Positions 31,075 to 43,443 of a stretch of 64,000 bases of DNA are shown here, piece by piece; within the stretch, counting starts at the first letter, position 1, and each line of letters opens with the position of its first letter. The DNA comes from Populus alba. Taxonomy: Eukaryota; Streptophyta; Magnoliopsida; Malpighiales; Salicaceae. A program made the translations under genes and the position numbers. The notes beneath the pieces were generated by a model. It searched no databases. It was not told the DNA's origin and was given only the letters and a program-made list of their open reading frames with translations. Location of the stretch: contig NC_133289.1 of assembly GCF_005239225.2 (NCBI RefSeq), positions 8,439,501-8,503,500 of the forward strand, in the 5' to 3' direction.

Positions 31075-32431
31075 AAGAGAAGACATGTAGTGATCACCTT
31101 TCTTTTAATGTTTTTGCTGTTTTAGAGAAGAAGGTGCTTACAGAGAGTTTTGTCCTGAAACTCTCATTTTGGGAATGTTAATTATGTTCTTTGATTAAAA
31201 CTTTTATGCTATGATCATCTCCTTTTTGCCAATCGTGGCTAGAAAAGCTTCAATCTGGCTCTCCTTTTCATTATATTGCTTAATTATTTTGATCTTGTGA
31301 TCTTCATGATTACCTTGTGTTATCATTGACCAGTGACTAAGTTTAAGCACATAATCTCAAAATCATCATGAACAAAGAGGTTCAAGCTTTAGGTAACATG
31401 GTGGGGAAAAAAGAGCAAAATCTACATTCAACCATCCCACAAACTCTAAAAGTTATAGAGATAATGCTTGTGAAAGTAGGTAGTATATATCCTGTGCACC
31501 GCAATAAGCTCATCGATCGTGCAGGTTGTTCTTAATGGTCCAATATCCTTGCTATGGCTCTCAACCTCAAGAAGGTGTTGCAACTTTCACTTACATGCAA
31601 TATTGATCATCTATGCACAAAACATCTCTGATTTTTAATGCTGAAAGGTGCAGCTCAATCCAAGTCATTAACTGTTTGCAACTTTCCTAGAAGCAAAACC
31701 ACTTGAAAAAGTTGTCAACAGCGTTTAGATGAAGCAGAAGAATTGGCCCTTTGTCCATTTCATTTGTACCTATATTTCTAATTGATGGCTGCTAAGAAGT
31801 GGCCAGAATTAGACGTTGCAAGGGCACGCTGATCAATGTATTATATTTCTTGTTTCCAAAGATTGAACGAGGACTTTTTTCCCGAAAGTCAAAGAAATGT
31901 GTACGACTTATTTTCACTGGTAGAATAGCGCCGCTGCCAGATCTAGCTCTAGAATTCTCATGAACAAGAAAGGAAATTATTGATATCAATTTGTAACATC
32001 TGTTCATCATCCCAATCAATTGTTTTCATGTGGAAGAGATGGTAGGATCGTTGAACCGACAAGATACATGTTCATGGCTTGTAGAGAAGATTTTTGGCAG
32101 GGAAACCGACAGGTTAAGCTTCATTTGTTTTCTACATCAGCGGTCAATCAGGACCATGAGAAAACGTTGCAAGTTTGAGACCCAGCCTCAGAGTTCATTA
32201 TAATTTGATATGTTTGCCCTCTAATATATATATATCAAGTTTGTTATATCAGAGCTACAACTTCACAACTATGCTGTTTCCTTGTCTAATTATTATGTAT
32301 TTGTGTTTACCTTCCCTTTGTTCCTTAATGTTGATGTGATAGGGCTTACAATATGGATGACATTACATGTATTATTACTCTTTGTCATTTCTTAAAATTG
32401 ATTTAATTTTGTTTTTTGATGTTTGAACTCG

Positions 32432-32489
<58 letters not shown>

Positions 32490-32990
32490 GGGCACAAAGA
32501 AGGGGACACATGGGACACATTTAGATACAGGTTTTAGGCTAAATGATCTGTAGTTTTCTAATACGATGTGTATATATATCCCAAAAAATTGATATTAGCA
32601 CTCTTTTTTTTTATCTCCATTCTTTCTATCTTCTCTTCAAATATGGAATGAAATGGGAGTATAAAAAGATTATGCACTAATTTCATCTTCCAAAAACTCA
32701 TGTTGTTGGATCGATCGGTGGGAGGGAATTCAGCCTCGATAGAAACTGTTTCAGGACAAATTAATAGATTTCTATTTTTTTGGATGATGGCAGATTTGTT
32801 CTATCCCTTCTTCCTTTCATACCAATTCAAGTATATACTTTTTTATCTCACTATGTGAAAACCCACAAAAACTGAAATCATAATTCCCTGCACCTCACAG
32901 CCATGAATGATGCCTTTTGCACCTTTTTACTTTTTTCATTATATTTTTGTCACAAACAAATAGGTTCATTTAATGAATAAATAAAAAAGT
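31075..32990. other. 3' flank of the trihelix gene and intergenic DNA
   Basis: The first 130 bases or so are likely the trihelix 3' untranslated region; 'gattaaaac' near 31193 could serve as a weak poly(A) signal. 31300-32250 has near-balanced composition but no open frame with a recognisable domain (31792-32019 minus is unconvincing). A long (TA)n tract follows at 32433-32486. I see no gene here. Confidence 0.4.
32433..32486. repeat. (TA)27 microsatellite
   Basis: A perfect 54-bp TA run, read directly. Confidence 0.95.
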
Positions 32991-33466
32991 TATTTCATTT
33001 CAGTAAGCAAGTTTTTATATAAAAAATAACTCATCCACGTATCATCTAATTAAAAACAATAATTATTCATTAATTGTTAGTTTTTGAACAAAATAATAAG
33101 AAAGGTTAAAATCGATCAACAGTCAAGTTTTATAAATAACATGAGTTTTTAGTAAGTTAACTACGGATGTTATAAAATGACATGAACACATAATTTTCAA
33201 GAAGGATCCACGGAAGAAGTACAAATTGTACTTATAAGATTAAATTATATAGTCCTAACTATCTTAGACAATTTATATAGGATTAAGATTTTAAGTATAT
33301 GTAAACTTTTATCTCTATAATAAATAGATCATCTAGTAGCAAGAAATGATGATAATTCCTATATACACATTTATTCACAAGTGTTTTGCAATTTACAGGT
33401 TTTCTTTTATGAATCGTTTTCTTATAGTTTAGCTTTTTCTTACATTTATTGATTCATTTACTTTGC

Positions 33467-33509
<43 letters not shown>
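33467..33509. repeat. (ATT)14 microsatellite
   Basis: A trinucleotide run read directly; it lies within the upstream member of the direct-repeat pair. Confidence 0.95.
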
Positions 33510-34509
33510 CTAGTTTATAGTTTTAGGCATTGCTCTTCTTTTCTTCTCTTAATCTGTTAAAATTAAGTGAAGAATTTCATACTCTACTTGATTATTCACT
33601 TAATTTGCAAAGGTGTTACTTGTCTAAATAACTAGTTTATTGACCAAAGAATTAGTGATAAGCCAACATTGAGTCAATACATTGATTATCTAAAGATCAA
33701 CAAATTGGCACACCTAGTGGACTAATTTATTATTTCAAAAAATTACTCTAGCTATCACCAACAAATTTGTACTCTTGATGGGATAAGTTTTTTAAAATAA
33801 TGTATTAGTCATGATGTTAAAAAAATCAAACTAAAAAATACATGGTTATAATGACTAATGATTAGTCAATCCACGCAACTAATAAAGGCCATCCTTATGG
33901 CCAAGAAGAATTAAAAAAATAAAACAACTCACAAACATAAAGGTTGATAAATAAGTCTCCATTAGACGCGTTATATGATAACTTTTTATCATCCAATTCC
34001 CCCCATCAATAAAGGAACTATGCATGGTTAAATTTATATTGTCTATATATAATCTATAACATTTTCACTTTTCCCAACAAAAATATCCTTATCCAGTTGT
34101 AGTGGGTATGTTAATGTTTATATACATGCAACACAACCTTGTGGTTATCTTTTTTAGGGACTTGATGGAATGATCAGATGGCAAATGACTATAATTAGTT
34201 GAGCCAATCCATAATTAATCAACAATATCTTTTCTTAAAGGTAAATCCTTTTATCATAATTTAAACCTATATAACATTAATTTAAGAGCTATTTAGTTGG
34301 ATATAGAAAATACCACCAACATAACTTATACAATTAATATTATCGCAGTCAACAAGACCATGCAGGTTATAACCGATTGTTTCAATCAAACCTGAACGAG
34401 CTCAGATAAAGTCAATTGAATGTTCTTTTTATTTAGATATCTAGAAGATAGGTCTTAAGATAATAACAAGCTCATTAATAACAATACTTAAAAGTTCTTA
34501 GACTTATTC

Positions 34510-34561
34510 TAGATATCACATACCCACACAATAAATAGATATCACATACCCACACAATAAA
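34510..34561. repeat. Perfect 26-bp tandem duplication
   Basis: A 26-bp unit beginning TAGATATCACATACCCACAC occurs twice with no mismatch at 34510 and 34536. Confidence 0.93.
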
Positions 34562-36215
34562 TACTACAACAAAATCAACCTAATTTGAGCGTTGTCACCC
34601 ACGAGGCACTACTTACCCTACAAGTTTATAGGCAACCTCAAGCCATCTATGTGGCCTAACAATAATATCTATAATTAGCATAACATATAATTGGCTAGTT
34701 TAATACCTTATAGTAAGGCAACATCATTTTTTCTATACCTTAGAAGCCTATTATTAAACACCAAGCATGAGAAGGATTGATAGGGTTGAACCATCCTAAC
34801 AATTAAGAAAAATGAGACTAGATATTAGATGTATCGGTAGAACTATAAATTATCATTCATATCTTAAATGGATTGATAAATTGCATCCAATTCTAGAAGA
34901 ATCAAGATATATGACTTCAAATAATCATTTTAAGAGGACAAATCACAAATAAAATAGCACATTTTCTAAGTTCATTGATTAGTATGGTGATGAAAATAAG
35001 GCTATTTGATTCATTATTGATCAAAATTATCTTTCAATGATTCTTTATATTTTCACATAACTTTATCAGTAGTTAAAAAGAGATCAAGGTTCATTTTCAC
35101 AAGTATTTTTATAAAACTAAACTAGAGATAACACTAGCTAACTTGGCTAGGATAATTCAAGTTCTAGGGGATTCTATAAAAAGCTATACCCTTTATTTCA
35201 AGACTTTGAAAACCATGTAAAATGCATTTATAATAGAACAAGTGTGTATTAAATAAACTTTAGAAATGATGTTATGGAATATTAAAAAAATAAAATACAA
35301 TGACCAAATATTAAAATAATTATGCTCTTATAAATGATGTTCCTCGATATAAAAGATGTTGGCTAAATGAGTAAAAAAAATTACTTAAAGGAACATACCT
35401 AGTTGGCTATTTAAATGAGGTTATAATGACCCATTCAATGATCAAACTTTGATGAGAAGTGTGAAGAAGTTTAACAACTTATATCTGTCATAACTTAAAA
35501 AGAAAAAATCATTTTAAGATTGATTCATTAAAAAGACCAAAATAGGCTAACAAAACTATTGGTGAGGAAATAAAAGTGACCAAAATGACAAATGATAATA
35601 AATAATACTTATTTGATATTAAAAGACCTAAAGAGATATTATATAAATAACATGAAGGATAAATCAAAATTATATACAATCACATAACCCCAATGTTAAG
35701 TAAATAAAGAGAAAAAAAATATTATAAGCAGCATGACTCATGAAGATATGATTTTAATAGCTATTTTATATTTAAAAATTAGATCTAAAAGGCATTGAAA
35801 ACTCATTGTATTTGCTTATTGGAAAAGAAAATAAAGTTGGATAAAGAATCATTTCATAAAGTGACAACATCAGTGTTAATCCCTAAACTAGAAGGACTTG
35901 CTGATAAAAGAGAATTATAGCAGATCGAGCTTGATTTACTACGATAGAGGCTAGATTTGGTCAATGATGTTATTATTGGTAGAAGGTATATCGATCATGG
36001 TATGGATAAAGAACTAGTACCTTAAAATCATGAAAATTCTCAATTTAAAGTACATAGATAACTTATTTATCATATAACTTTACATCAGAAGGAAGAATTG
36101 GGGGACAAAGCTAAACAACTTTGACACACAATGAAAGACTAAGACCTTTAAGCCCGCAAGGCTTGTTCATAATGGATGGAAAAACACTAGCCACAACAAA
36201 AGCCATTCAAACTTA

Positions 36216-36242
36216 ATGATGATGATGATGATGATGATGATA
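36216..36242. repeat. (ATG)9 microsatellite
   Basis: A trinucleotide run read directly. Confidence 0.92.
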
Positions 36243-39164
36243 AATTGACTAGTAATCATCAATATCTCTTATACATATAAACAAAGTGGAAATGAAGTCA
36301 TCTAATCAAGACCTAATTAAAAAAAATACAACATCTAAACACACATGAGAGAAATGATGATGTTAAACTATACATTATACCAAAAAAAAAAAAATTTTAA
36401 GATCATGAAATACTAGTTCTTTGGTCAATAATCAACAATAACAAACATTTATCAGATTACTAACTCGTGGTGTTGATGCTTGACCATTCATATAATTATT
36501 GCAAGACAAGATTGAGCCTAATATATCCTAATAATAGGCTAACCATATTATGTAATGTTTGATTTCAATCTAAACACCATCTTCATCCACTTAGAAGATC
36601 ATTTTCAATCCTAAATAAGTGAAAATGTAGATCTCTAAAGAAACTTTTAGAAAAGTGAAGAAGGCTATCATAAATATAGTAAAAATATTTGAATGACGTG
36701 ATCAATCATAACCTGAAAAAGAAAATGTAATGACAAAACACATGATAAAGTCAAATATCAATCATACACGAAAATATGATAAAGGTGTCTAATGCACGAG
36801 GCCAACAACTAAAGAACTAGAGTAAACTAGAGTAAAGAAAGTAAGAACTGCAATAATGGAATAAGCCATGCCCCCTAAGAAATAAGATTAAAAAAAAAAA
36901 AACCCTCTATCAATAAAAAAGAACACAACGAGAACACCCCTACTAAGATAATAAAGAAAATTATCGTAATTAATAAAAAAACATCAAGTTTATTACAAGC
37001 ATTGTGATAGTTGAACAAAGTAACAATTTGCATCCTATACTAGAAGATGAAGATGTTGCTTAGTTTTAATTAGAAGAGGGATATGGTTCCCAACATTGCC
37101 TTGTTTGATTTGATAGAAATTCTAAATAATTGAATTGCATGAAGAATTATCAAGTGTTTCTATTATATGCCAAAATATTGTTGCATTCTATTAAACTAAT
37201 TGATGTATTTTGTAGTGGTAACATTAAGCTATATTAAAATTGACTTCTTCCATGTGTTTAGATTGACTTGGTCATCCTTAAGTGAAAGTCTTTCTTTTTA
37301 AATATTTAAAGGAAATGATTGTTTTCTTTTGTTACAACTTTCTTTTGATACGGACCAAAAACTCTCCAGTCATGTTTTCTAGAGCATTGTTGATAAAATA
37401 ACCTAAAGAAAGATGTCATTTTTATTATAAAAAAAAAAAAAAGAAAAAAAGCTTCGGGTGTTTTTTGGAATCTTTAGTTTTTGCATAAAATAATTTAGAA
37501 ATTTTGGAAGAAATTGGAGAGGTGAGTATCACTTGATGAATCGGTAAGTTGATTATGAATTAACATTACAATTTTTGTATTTGCATCAAAGCCAAACAAC
37601 AAAAAAAAAAAAGTTAATTAGTTGACATGTTTGAAAGTAATTCATGTTCGAAAATTTGGAAGAGCAATGCTTAATTTTCTATGTCATTTATAGTAATTTT
37701 TTGAATTGATTTAAACATAAATTTCAAGTTGATATTCCTCCATTTATTTAATTTTTAAAAAATATATAATCCATCCACTTGTCATTTCAGTATAAGTAGT
37801 AGGTATTCACTATTAGTTTTCGAGCAAGACAATATAAAAGACTAAAATCAACTATCGACTACGAGATTAGGAATCATATTAGAAATCAATGATCAATTTT
37901 TATGAAGAACATGATTCATTAGCAAGTTAACCAATGGGTGTTATAGAATGACATGAAAACATACAACTACCATACTTTATTTATTTCCAAGTTTTCTTTT
38001 ATTTATCGCTTTCTTACAATTTAGCTTTCTTTACATCTTTTACAAATTTCTTTATCTTAATTCTTTACTTTGTGTTTTTACTTAGTTTGTAATTTTGACA
38101 TTATTCTTTTCTTTTCTTAACATGTTAAAATCAAGTTCAAAATTTTATATTTTATTTGATTTGCGGGGCTGTTATATACATCTGATTGAGATTAAGTTTT
38201 CAATTATAATTTAAAGAAAAGTAAAAAAATCGAAATTCATCTATTGATGCAAGTTTATCAATGCATCAATTTTAATTAATTAGGTGCGGAATTTGCATGT
38301 GAGTATATGATTGAGTTATGAATTATCTAATTACCCAGCTAGCCTATTGAATTCCAAGAATAATCAAAAGATTTCTCATAATATATATAATATTTTAGGA
38401 GTAAACAGATGCTGTTATTGCAGGAAATGCATGACATACTGTTATTTGTTTTTATTTGAATTAAAAAAGATATTCTAACTTCTAAGTAAAGTGAAACGTA
38501 GATTATAATTAACACAAGGACATTTTTTTTAATTAAATTTAATTCCACCTCAAGTAATTAGTTGAACTCATTTCAAATTATAGAATGGTGTAAAGGAGTT
38601 CCATCAAACACTTGGTTCCCTCAGACTTGCACATATATTAGTTAACTTGCAGTTCAAATTCTTATAAAGGGTTCGACGGGTATTTAATCAATAATTAATT
38701 TGTGATTCAAATTCGTAAATCATTTTCGTTTTTTTTTTTTTTTTTAATCTAACTGAGAGGAATTTTGATAGTTGAAAAGGCTAAATTTCAGTACGTCCTT
38801 CATTACAGGTGTCGTATCTTTAATTGGCTATATCTGAATTATTATTACCAGCTCATTTCTTACATTTGAAGGCAGATCAGTTGTTTTCATACCCGTGACT
38901 GAGACAGCTAAGCACAAACATAACCGTGTTCTTCGTTTTTGTTTCTGCCTATGCTTCTTTCTCAAACCGTGTTTCTAACTGAAGTTAAATTGCTTCTAAT
39001 TTTCTCAACCGACATGTGGTATTTTATGAAAATTATTTAGTCCTGGAACTAGAAACTCATAGCTGCTATTTCAATTAGTTTCAGATTTGGAACGATTTAG
39101 TTGGCCCACGGCCAGAATTTTGTATGCTATGATTTTATTTTATTTTTTGGTATGTAGACATTAA

Positions 39165-41402
39165 TTCTATTAGAAAAATATTTATTTATGAAATCATGAA
39201 TGGTAACTAAATCATTAAAAAACTTATTTATAAATGATTTTTTATTATGTCGATAATAAAATCATTGATGGATTTATAAATAGAAAAGCACACTAAAAAC
39301 AAACATTTAACTAAATCATTTTATCGGTAATTCCAATAGTGAGTATAGCATATCACCAATAGAAAAAGACCGTTTGTAATTCCATCAATTATTTAATATT
39401 AGTAAAGACTAAACAAGTTAAGTAATATACATATTGTCAAGTGGCATTTTTTGTAATTTTTTTGAAACTCTTTTGAAACTTTTTAAGGAACTTAATTCGG
39501 TGATTTCGTCTGCAATTATTAGTAACAAAGTCCTGCAATTTTTGTTCAACTTTTAACTCTTCAAAGAACTTAGTCCATCAATAATTTCATTTGTAATTTG
39601 TGTAATATTTTTAAAAAATAAATAGAACATTAAAAATTAAAATAAATAAAACTAAAATAAAAAACAAAATATTTATTACTAATTTAAAAAATTATCAATT
39701 TTAACACAATTTATCTAGAGCACAAAAGTTGAAGAGGGAAAAAGAAGGCGAACTTCATCAAGACCAGTGGGTGATAAGGTTAGCCAAATGTACCACCAAG
39801 ATTTAACAATAGCTCCACATATAATCACGTAAGTTTGGTCATCTCAGCACTAAACCAGGTCGTTTGAGCTTCAATTAAATGAGCATTTTAAATTTTTTAA
39901 AAAATAAATTTAAATAGAATGAATGTGTAACCCTTAAACTCTTGAATGGATACATCTATCTATATTGAAAAGGTAATCAAACTTTTGCCTCAAATAGTCG
40001 ATATATGGATAAATGCTCAATTGAGTCGAAAAAAAATGGAGGAAATATCATCTAAATATAGATTGTCTAGACGATATTCGTTTCAAGCTTCTCCATATGT
40101 TTGATTCACAACTTGTTAGAGTATTTATCTATTAAAAAAAACTGATCTCAGTAAGTGCATCCAATTTTATATTTTTGGAAATAAATCCTAGTAAGCAAGT
40201 GGAATGAGTTTTTGTATAAGCATGTGGCAGTCATAACTCTTCATTCCATAAAATCTCTTATCCTCTAAAATCACCAATCTAGATATATTCAAAACATATT
40301 TATCAGGAAAACACATACTCTTAAGCTATTGATAGAAAAATAGTTATGTATTTTTGTCTAAGACGAAGCTAGCTTTAAGCTTTGCAACCCATGATCCATC
40401 ATAAGCTAACTCCATATTCTTACAGCGACAAAAACAAAGGTATATCTATCTTAGCCTTCAGATTATCCTTTTCTTCCTTCACGTCCATTTACCATGTTAA
40501 AAATATTTTCAAACAAATTCTTTTATATATTCATGACATCTAGATTATGGCGTAGGAGATTAGTTTTCCAATAAGAAAGCTCTAAAAAAATACTTCTCTT
40601 AATCCAATTGTAGATCACATCAAAACAAAAAAACTTCTACTTATCAGATTAAAAATCAAACACAATGTCTTCATACTACGATACCACATTACACAGTTCT
40701 TCATTTGATGGTACCGGCAATGCAACATCCATTTCAAATCTACCTACAAAGAATTCCTTTATAGTCTTTCTGTACTTGTGATCAATTGATAAGAGCCTCC
40801 GGTGGCAATAAAAAAAAAAGGCATTTTATCACCATTTATTAAGTTGAAGGCCTTCGTATTTTCCATACAGTATGGACATGCTGATTTTTCATACATGCTC
40901 TAACAACAAACCATCTCATATGCAGGAAAATTATCGACAATCCACGTCAAAGTTTTGCTTACTTGATGCGGCGAATGTTCAAAAAAAAATTTAACCAGAA
41001 CATGGATGTTGATAGACTAAGTGTTGGGGTAGCCAGATTTGTGATGATAAGAGCTTGATTTATGATAAAATACAGGGGTGTTAAGTGTTTTCTACAGAAT
41101 AAAAGGAAAACAGAAGAAGAAATGGGGGAGAAGGGGTCGTTTGTCAAGTTATAACTTAAATATTACTAATGAATTCACTTATGAGTATTTGCAATGAGCA
41201 TATTTTCTTGGTAATTTTGTCTGTAATAATAACAAATCATTTTTTTCATCCTTTGATTTCCAATGGTAATTTCTTTGGTATTTACTAACGAAATTTTTAT
41301 CAGTGAATATCAAGAAAATAGCAAGGTAATATTTTGTAAGTAAAAGTCATTGTTATTTATTGACTAGTTTTATTTCCATTTGAATTTGACACTTTTCTAG
41401 TG
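39165..41402 (-). mobile_element. Decayed CACTA (En/Spm) DNA transposon
   Basis: The right end reads CACTTTTCTAGTG on the plus strand, that is CACTAGAAAAGTG on the minus strand, which is a CACTA terminus. A left end is suggested near 39165-39180 by CTATTAGAAAAATATTT, a mutated counterpart. Both subterminal zones carry repeated 'ttatcggtaattcc', 'aattttgtctgtaat', 'gaaatttttatcagtg' type motifs, as these elements do. TNP2 transposase remains occupy the interior on the minus strand. The right terminus is fairly firm and the left one approximate. A 3-bp target duplication could not be confirmed because the left end is degraded. Confidence 0.65.
39890..40985 (-). pseudogene. TNP2-like CACTA transposase pseudogene
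   Basis: Reading the minus strand through several stops and frameshifts gives the landmarks of the TNP2 family in the right order. First is a 'TLTWIVDNFPAYEMV' block, then 'SACPYCMENTKAFNL' (a zinc-finger-like CPYC site, near 40890-40850). Then come traces of the 'MKSYDCH' block, then 'IFPPFFFDSIEHL' near 40050-40010, then 'QYR-MYPF' near 39975. Autonomous copies encode a transposase that cuts and pastes CACTA elements. This copy has many in-frame stops and lacks the N-terminal part, so it cannot make a functional protein. Confidence 0.75.
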
Positions 41403-41708
41403 GCATCTTTGATGTTTGTTCATATTATGGCCATGGTTCTTTCCCCATTAACAATCTAAGGGTTAGTTACAAGTGTGGTCCTTGTAGGGTGTTAGTTTGA
41501 TTAATTAAGTCCCTTCATTATTAATTTGATGTATTAAGTCCCCCTAATTTTTATCCCGTTTATAATTAAAACCCTCCATTTATTGAATTCTAAATTTTTA
41601 ATTGATCTCATTTTGACTTAATCTTCATTTTCTATTATAATGAATTTGTAACACGAATAAAATAAAACAAATTCCAAAACAATTCTTAATTCAAAGAGTA
41701 AAAATGAT
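41403..41708. other. Spacer between the CACTA element and the composite retroelement
   Basis: About 300 bp with phrases 'gtggtccttgtagggtg', 'aagtcccttcatta', 'aagtccccctaa', typical of decayed plant repeats. No gene is visible. The last five bases before the retroelement (41709-41713) are AGAAC. Confidence 0.4.
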
Positions 41709-41713
41709 AGAAC

Positions 41714-42383
41714 TGTAGGGACTACGGACACCACTTATCTCCACATTGGTATGATATTGTCCACTTTGGGCCTAAGCCCTCATGGATTTGCTCTTGGGCT
41801 ATACCCCAAAAGGCCTCATACCAATGGAGATATTTGTCCATCTTTATATCCCTTGATCCTCCCCATTTCTAGCCAATGTGGGACTTTGGTTGCATACCCA
41901 ACAATCCTCCCCTCAAACAAAGGACCACCGAGCCTCCCCTCAAACAATCATTTATCCGTCCACTCTCTATCAACCATGATTCTTCATTCTCCACTTCACT
42001 GTGTTGGGGTTAGGACACGTCCATGAAGTATCCGGAGAGCACTACCTGACTTGAGAGTTTGCTCTTTCTAGGTCAACTCCTCTTCACCGTGTTGGAGCCA
42101 GGACACGTCCGTGAAGCACCAGGAGCACACCGCCTATCCAATAGAGCTGATCCACAGATTACATCATGATTTTGCTTGGGGGCCCACCACCTTTTGTTCG
42201 GCATTTCGAGGATTCATTCATCATGGCTAACTCCGGGGCAAGGCTCTGATACCACTTGTAGGAACTACGGACACCACTTATCTCCACATTGGTATGATAT
42301 TGTCCACTTTGGGCCTAAGCCCTCATGGATTTGCTCTTGGGCTATACCCCAAAAGGCCTCATACCAATGGAGATATTTGTCTA
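41714..42383 (-). mobile_element. TRIM (terminal-repeat retrotransposon in miniature), minus orientation
   Basis: Two 127-bp direct repeats, 41714-41840 and 42257-42383, differ at only two positions. Each begins TGTAGG; the first ends CA and the second TA. On the minus strand, two bases inside the right-hand LTR, is TGGTATCAGAGCC (42254-42242). This is the primer binding site complementary to initiator tRNA-Met, and it fixes the orientation. The 416-bp interior encodes no protein. It contains a 35-bp unit repeated once (41994-42028 and 42082-42116, five differences) centred on GGACACGTCC. Small size, short LTRs and no coding capacity define a TRIM, which needs enzymes from full-length elements. 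I see no 5S rRNA-like part, so it is not evidently the Cassandra type. Confidence 0.85.
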
Positions 42384-42558
42384 TCTTGAGCTTGAGAGTG
42401 TGAGAGTGTGACAAACCAGAAAGTTAAGGGAAACACAGGGAAGAGAGATCGTGAGATTGAGAGAAACACTGGTGAGATTGAGAGAAACACTGGGAAACAC
42501 AGGGAAAAGAGAGATAGTGAGTTTGTGAGTTTTGTGCCTTTTTGCTGCAGCAAAGAAC

Positions 42559-43443
42559 ATGGCATCAGAAAATAATTACGTGCAACCTGCAATCCCACGC
42601 TTTGATGGTCATTATGACCATTGGAGTATGCTGATGGAAAATTTCTTGAGGTCAAAGGAGTATTGGAGTCTTGTGGAACAAGGAATCAATGAACCAACAG
42701 TTGGAAGTGTGCTGACAGACGCACAAACCAAGATTCTTGAAGATCAGAAACTGAAGGATCTTAAAGCAAAAAATTACTTGTTCCAAGCAATTGATCGGGG
42801 GATTTTAGAGACCATTCTCCACAAGAACACATCCAAGCAGATTTGGGACTCAATGAAGAAGAAGTATCAAGGATCAACAAGAGTGAAGAGGGCGCAGCTT
42901 CAAACTCTTCGCAAAGAGTTTGAAATTCTCCACATGAATACTGGAGAGTCAGTCGATGGTTATTTTTCACGCACTCTTGCAATTGCAAATAGAATGCGAA
43001 TACATGGTGATAAAATGGAGGATGTTACGATAATTGAGAAGATTCTTCGATCAATGTCTGCAAAGTTTAACTATGTAGTCTGCTCCATTGAAGAATCACA
43101 CAACATTGAAGAACTTTTGATTGATAAGCTACAAAGCTCATTGCTATTGCATGAGCAGCGGATGGTGAGCATTATTCCTGAGGAACAGGTTCTGAAAGTA
43201 TCAATGAATGGTGGAGTACTTTCAAGGGGATATGGAAGAGGTCGCAGCTGGGGCAGAGGAGGTACAGGACGTGGTGGAAGAGGTCGTGGTTATGATCAAA
43301 AACCATTTGACAAATCACGAGTTCAATGTTATAATTGCCACAGGTATGGCCATTATCAGTATGAGTGCACAGATAAAGAAGAGAAGGTGAATCTTGTAGA
43401 AGCTGAAGCCGAAGAAGAAATGCTTTTTAATGGCATTTCTTGA
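42559..43443 (+). CDS. Ty1/copia Gag protein (294 aa)
   Basis: Structural capsid and nucleocapsid protein of the copia element, packaging element RNA in virus-like particles. The start is the ATG at 42559, just after a CTGCAG stretch. Upstream in-frame codons lack an ATG. The body has the UBN2-type gag domain, with the 'FDGHYDHWSMLMENFL' opening at about 14-29. A Gly/Arg-rich segment (about 220-245) precedes one CCHC zinc knuckle at residues 257-270 (C-X2-C-X4-H-X4-C). The frame ends at a TGA just where related elements continue into protease. The protease DSG triplet lies downstream in another frame, so an indel has uncoupled gag from pol. The frame itself is intact, but expression would depend on the missing 5' LTR promoter. 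Confidence 0.85.
   Translation: MASENNYVQPAIPRFDGHYDHWSMLMENFLRSKEYWSLVEQGINEPTVGSVLTDAQTKILEDQKLKDLKAKNYLFQAIDRGILETILHKNTSKQIWDSMKKKYQGSTRVKRAQLQTLRKEFEILHMNTGESVDGYFSRTLAIANRMRIHGDKMEDVTIIEKILRSMSAKFNYVVCSIEESHNIEELLIDKLQSSLLLHEQRMVSIIPEEQVLKVSMNGGVLSRGYGRGRSWGRGGTGRGGRGRGYDQKPFDKSRVQCYNCHRYGHYQYECTDKEEKVNLVEAEAEEEMLFNGIS

Larger units (their letters stand above)
33020..38165. mobile_element. Possible old LTR retrotransposon: diverged direct-repeat pair about 4.5 kb apart
   Basis: Segments 33020-33607 and 37756-38165 align in the same orientation through several blocks. Examples are 'gttataaaatgacatgaacacat' against 'gttatagaatgacatgaaaacat' (abridged core ATGACATGAA), 'ggttttcttttatgaatcg' against 'agttttcttttatttatcg', and 'tctgttaaaattaagt' against 'catgttaaaatcaagt'. 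Same-orientation repeats bracketing about 4.1 kb suggest LTRs. The interior is AT-rich and has no open frame over 100 codons or any recognised gag/pol motif. Termini, primer site and target duplication are not resolved. The first copy is longer because of an (ATT)14 expansion at 33467-33509. A large non-coding retrotransposon derivative, or a simple segmental duplication, are both possible. Confidence 0.5.

Noticed and set aside
42241..42254. A tRNA gene fragment
   Set aside because: The 13-base match to initiator tRNA is the primer binding site of the minus-oriented TRIM; there is no cloverleaf around it.
41714..42383. Cassandra-type TRIM with 5S rRNA-like LTRs
   Set aside because: No 5S rRNA-like segment or its internal promoter boxes could be seen in the LTRs.
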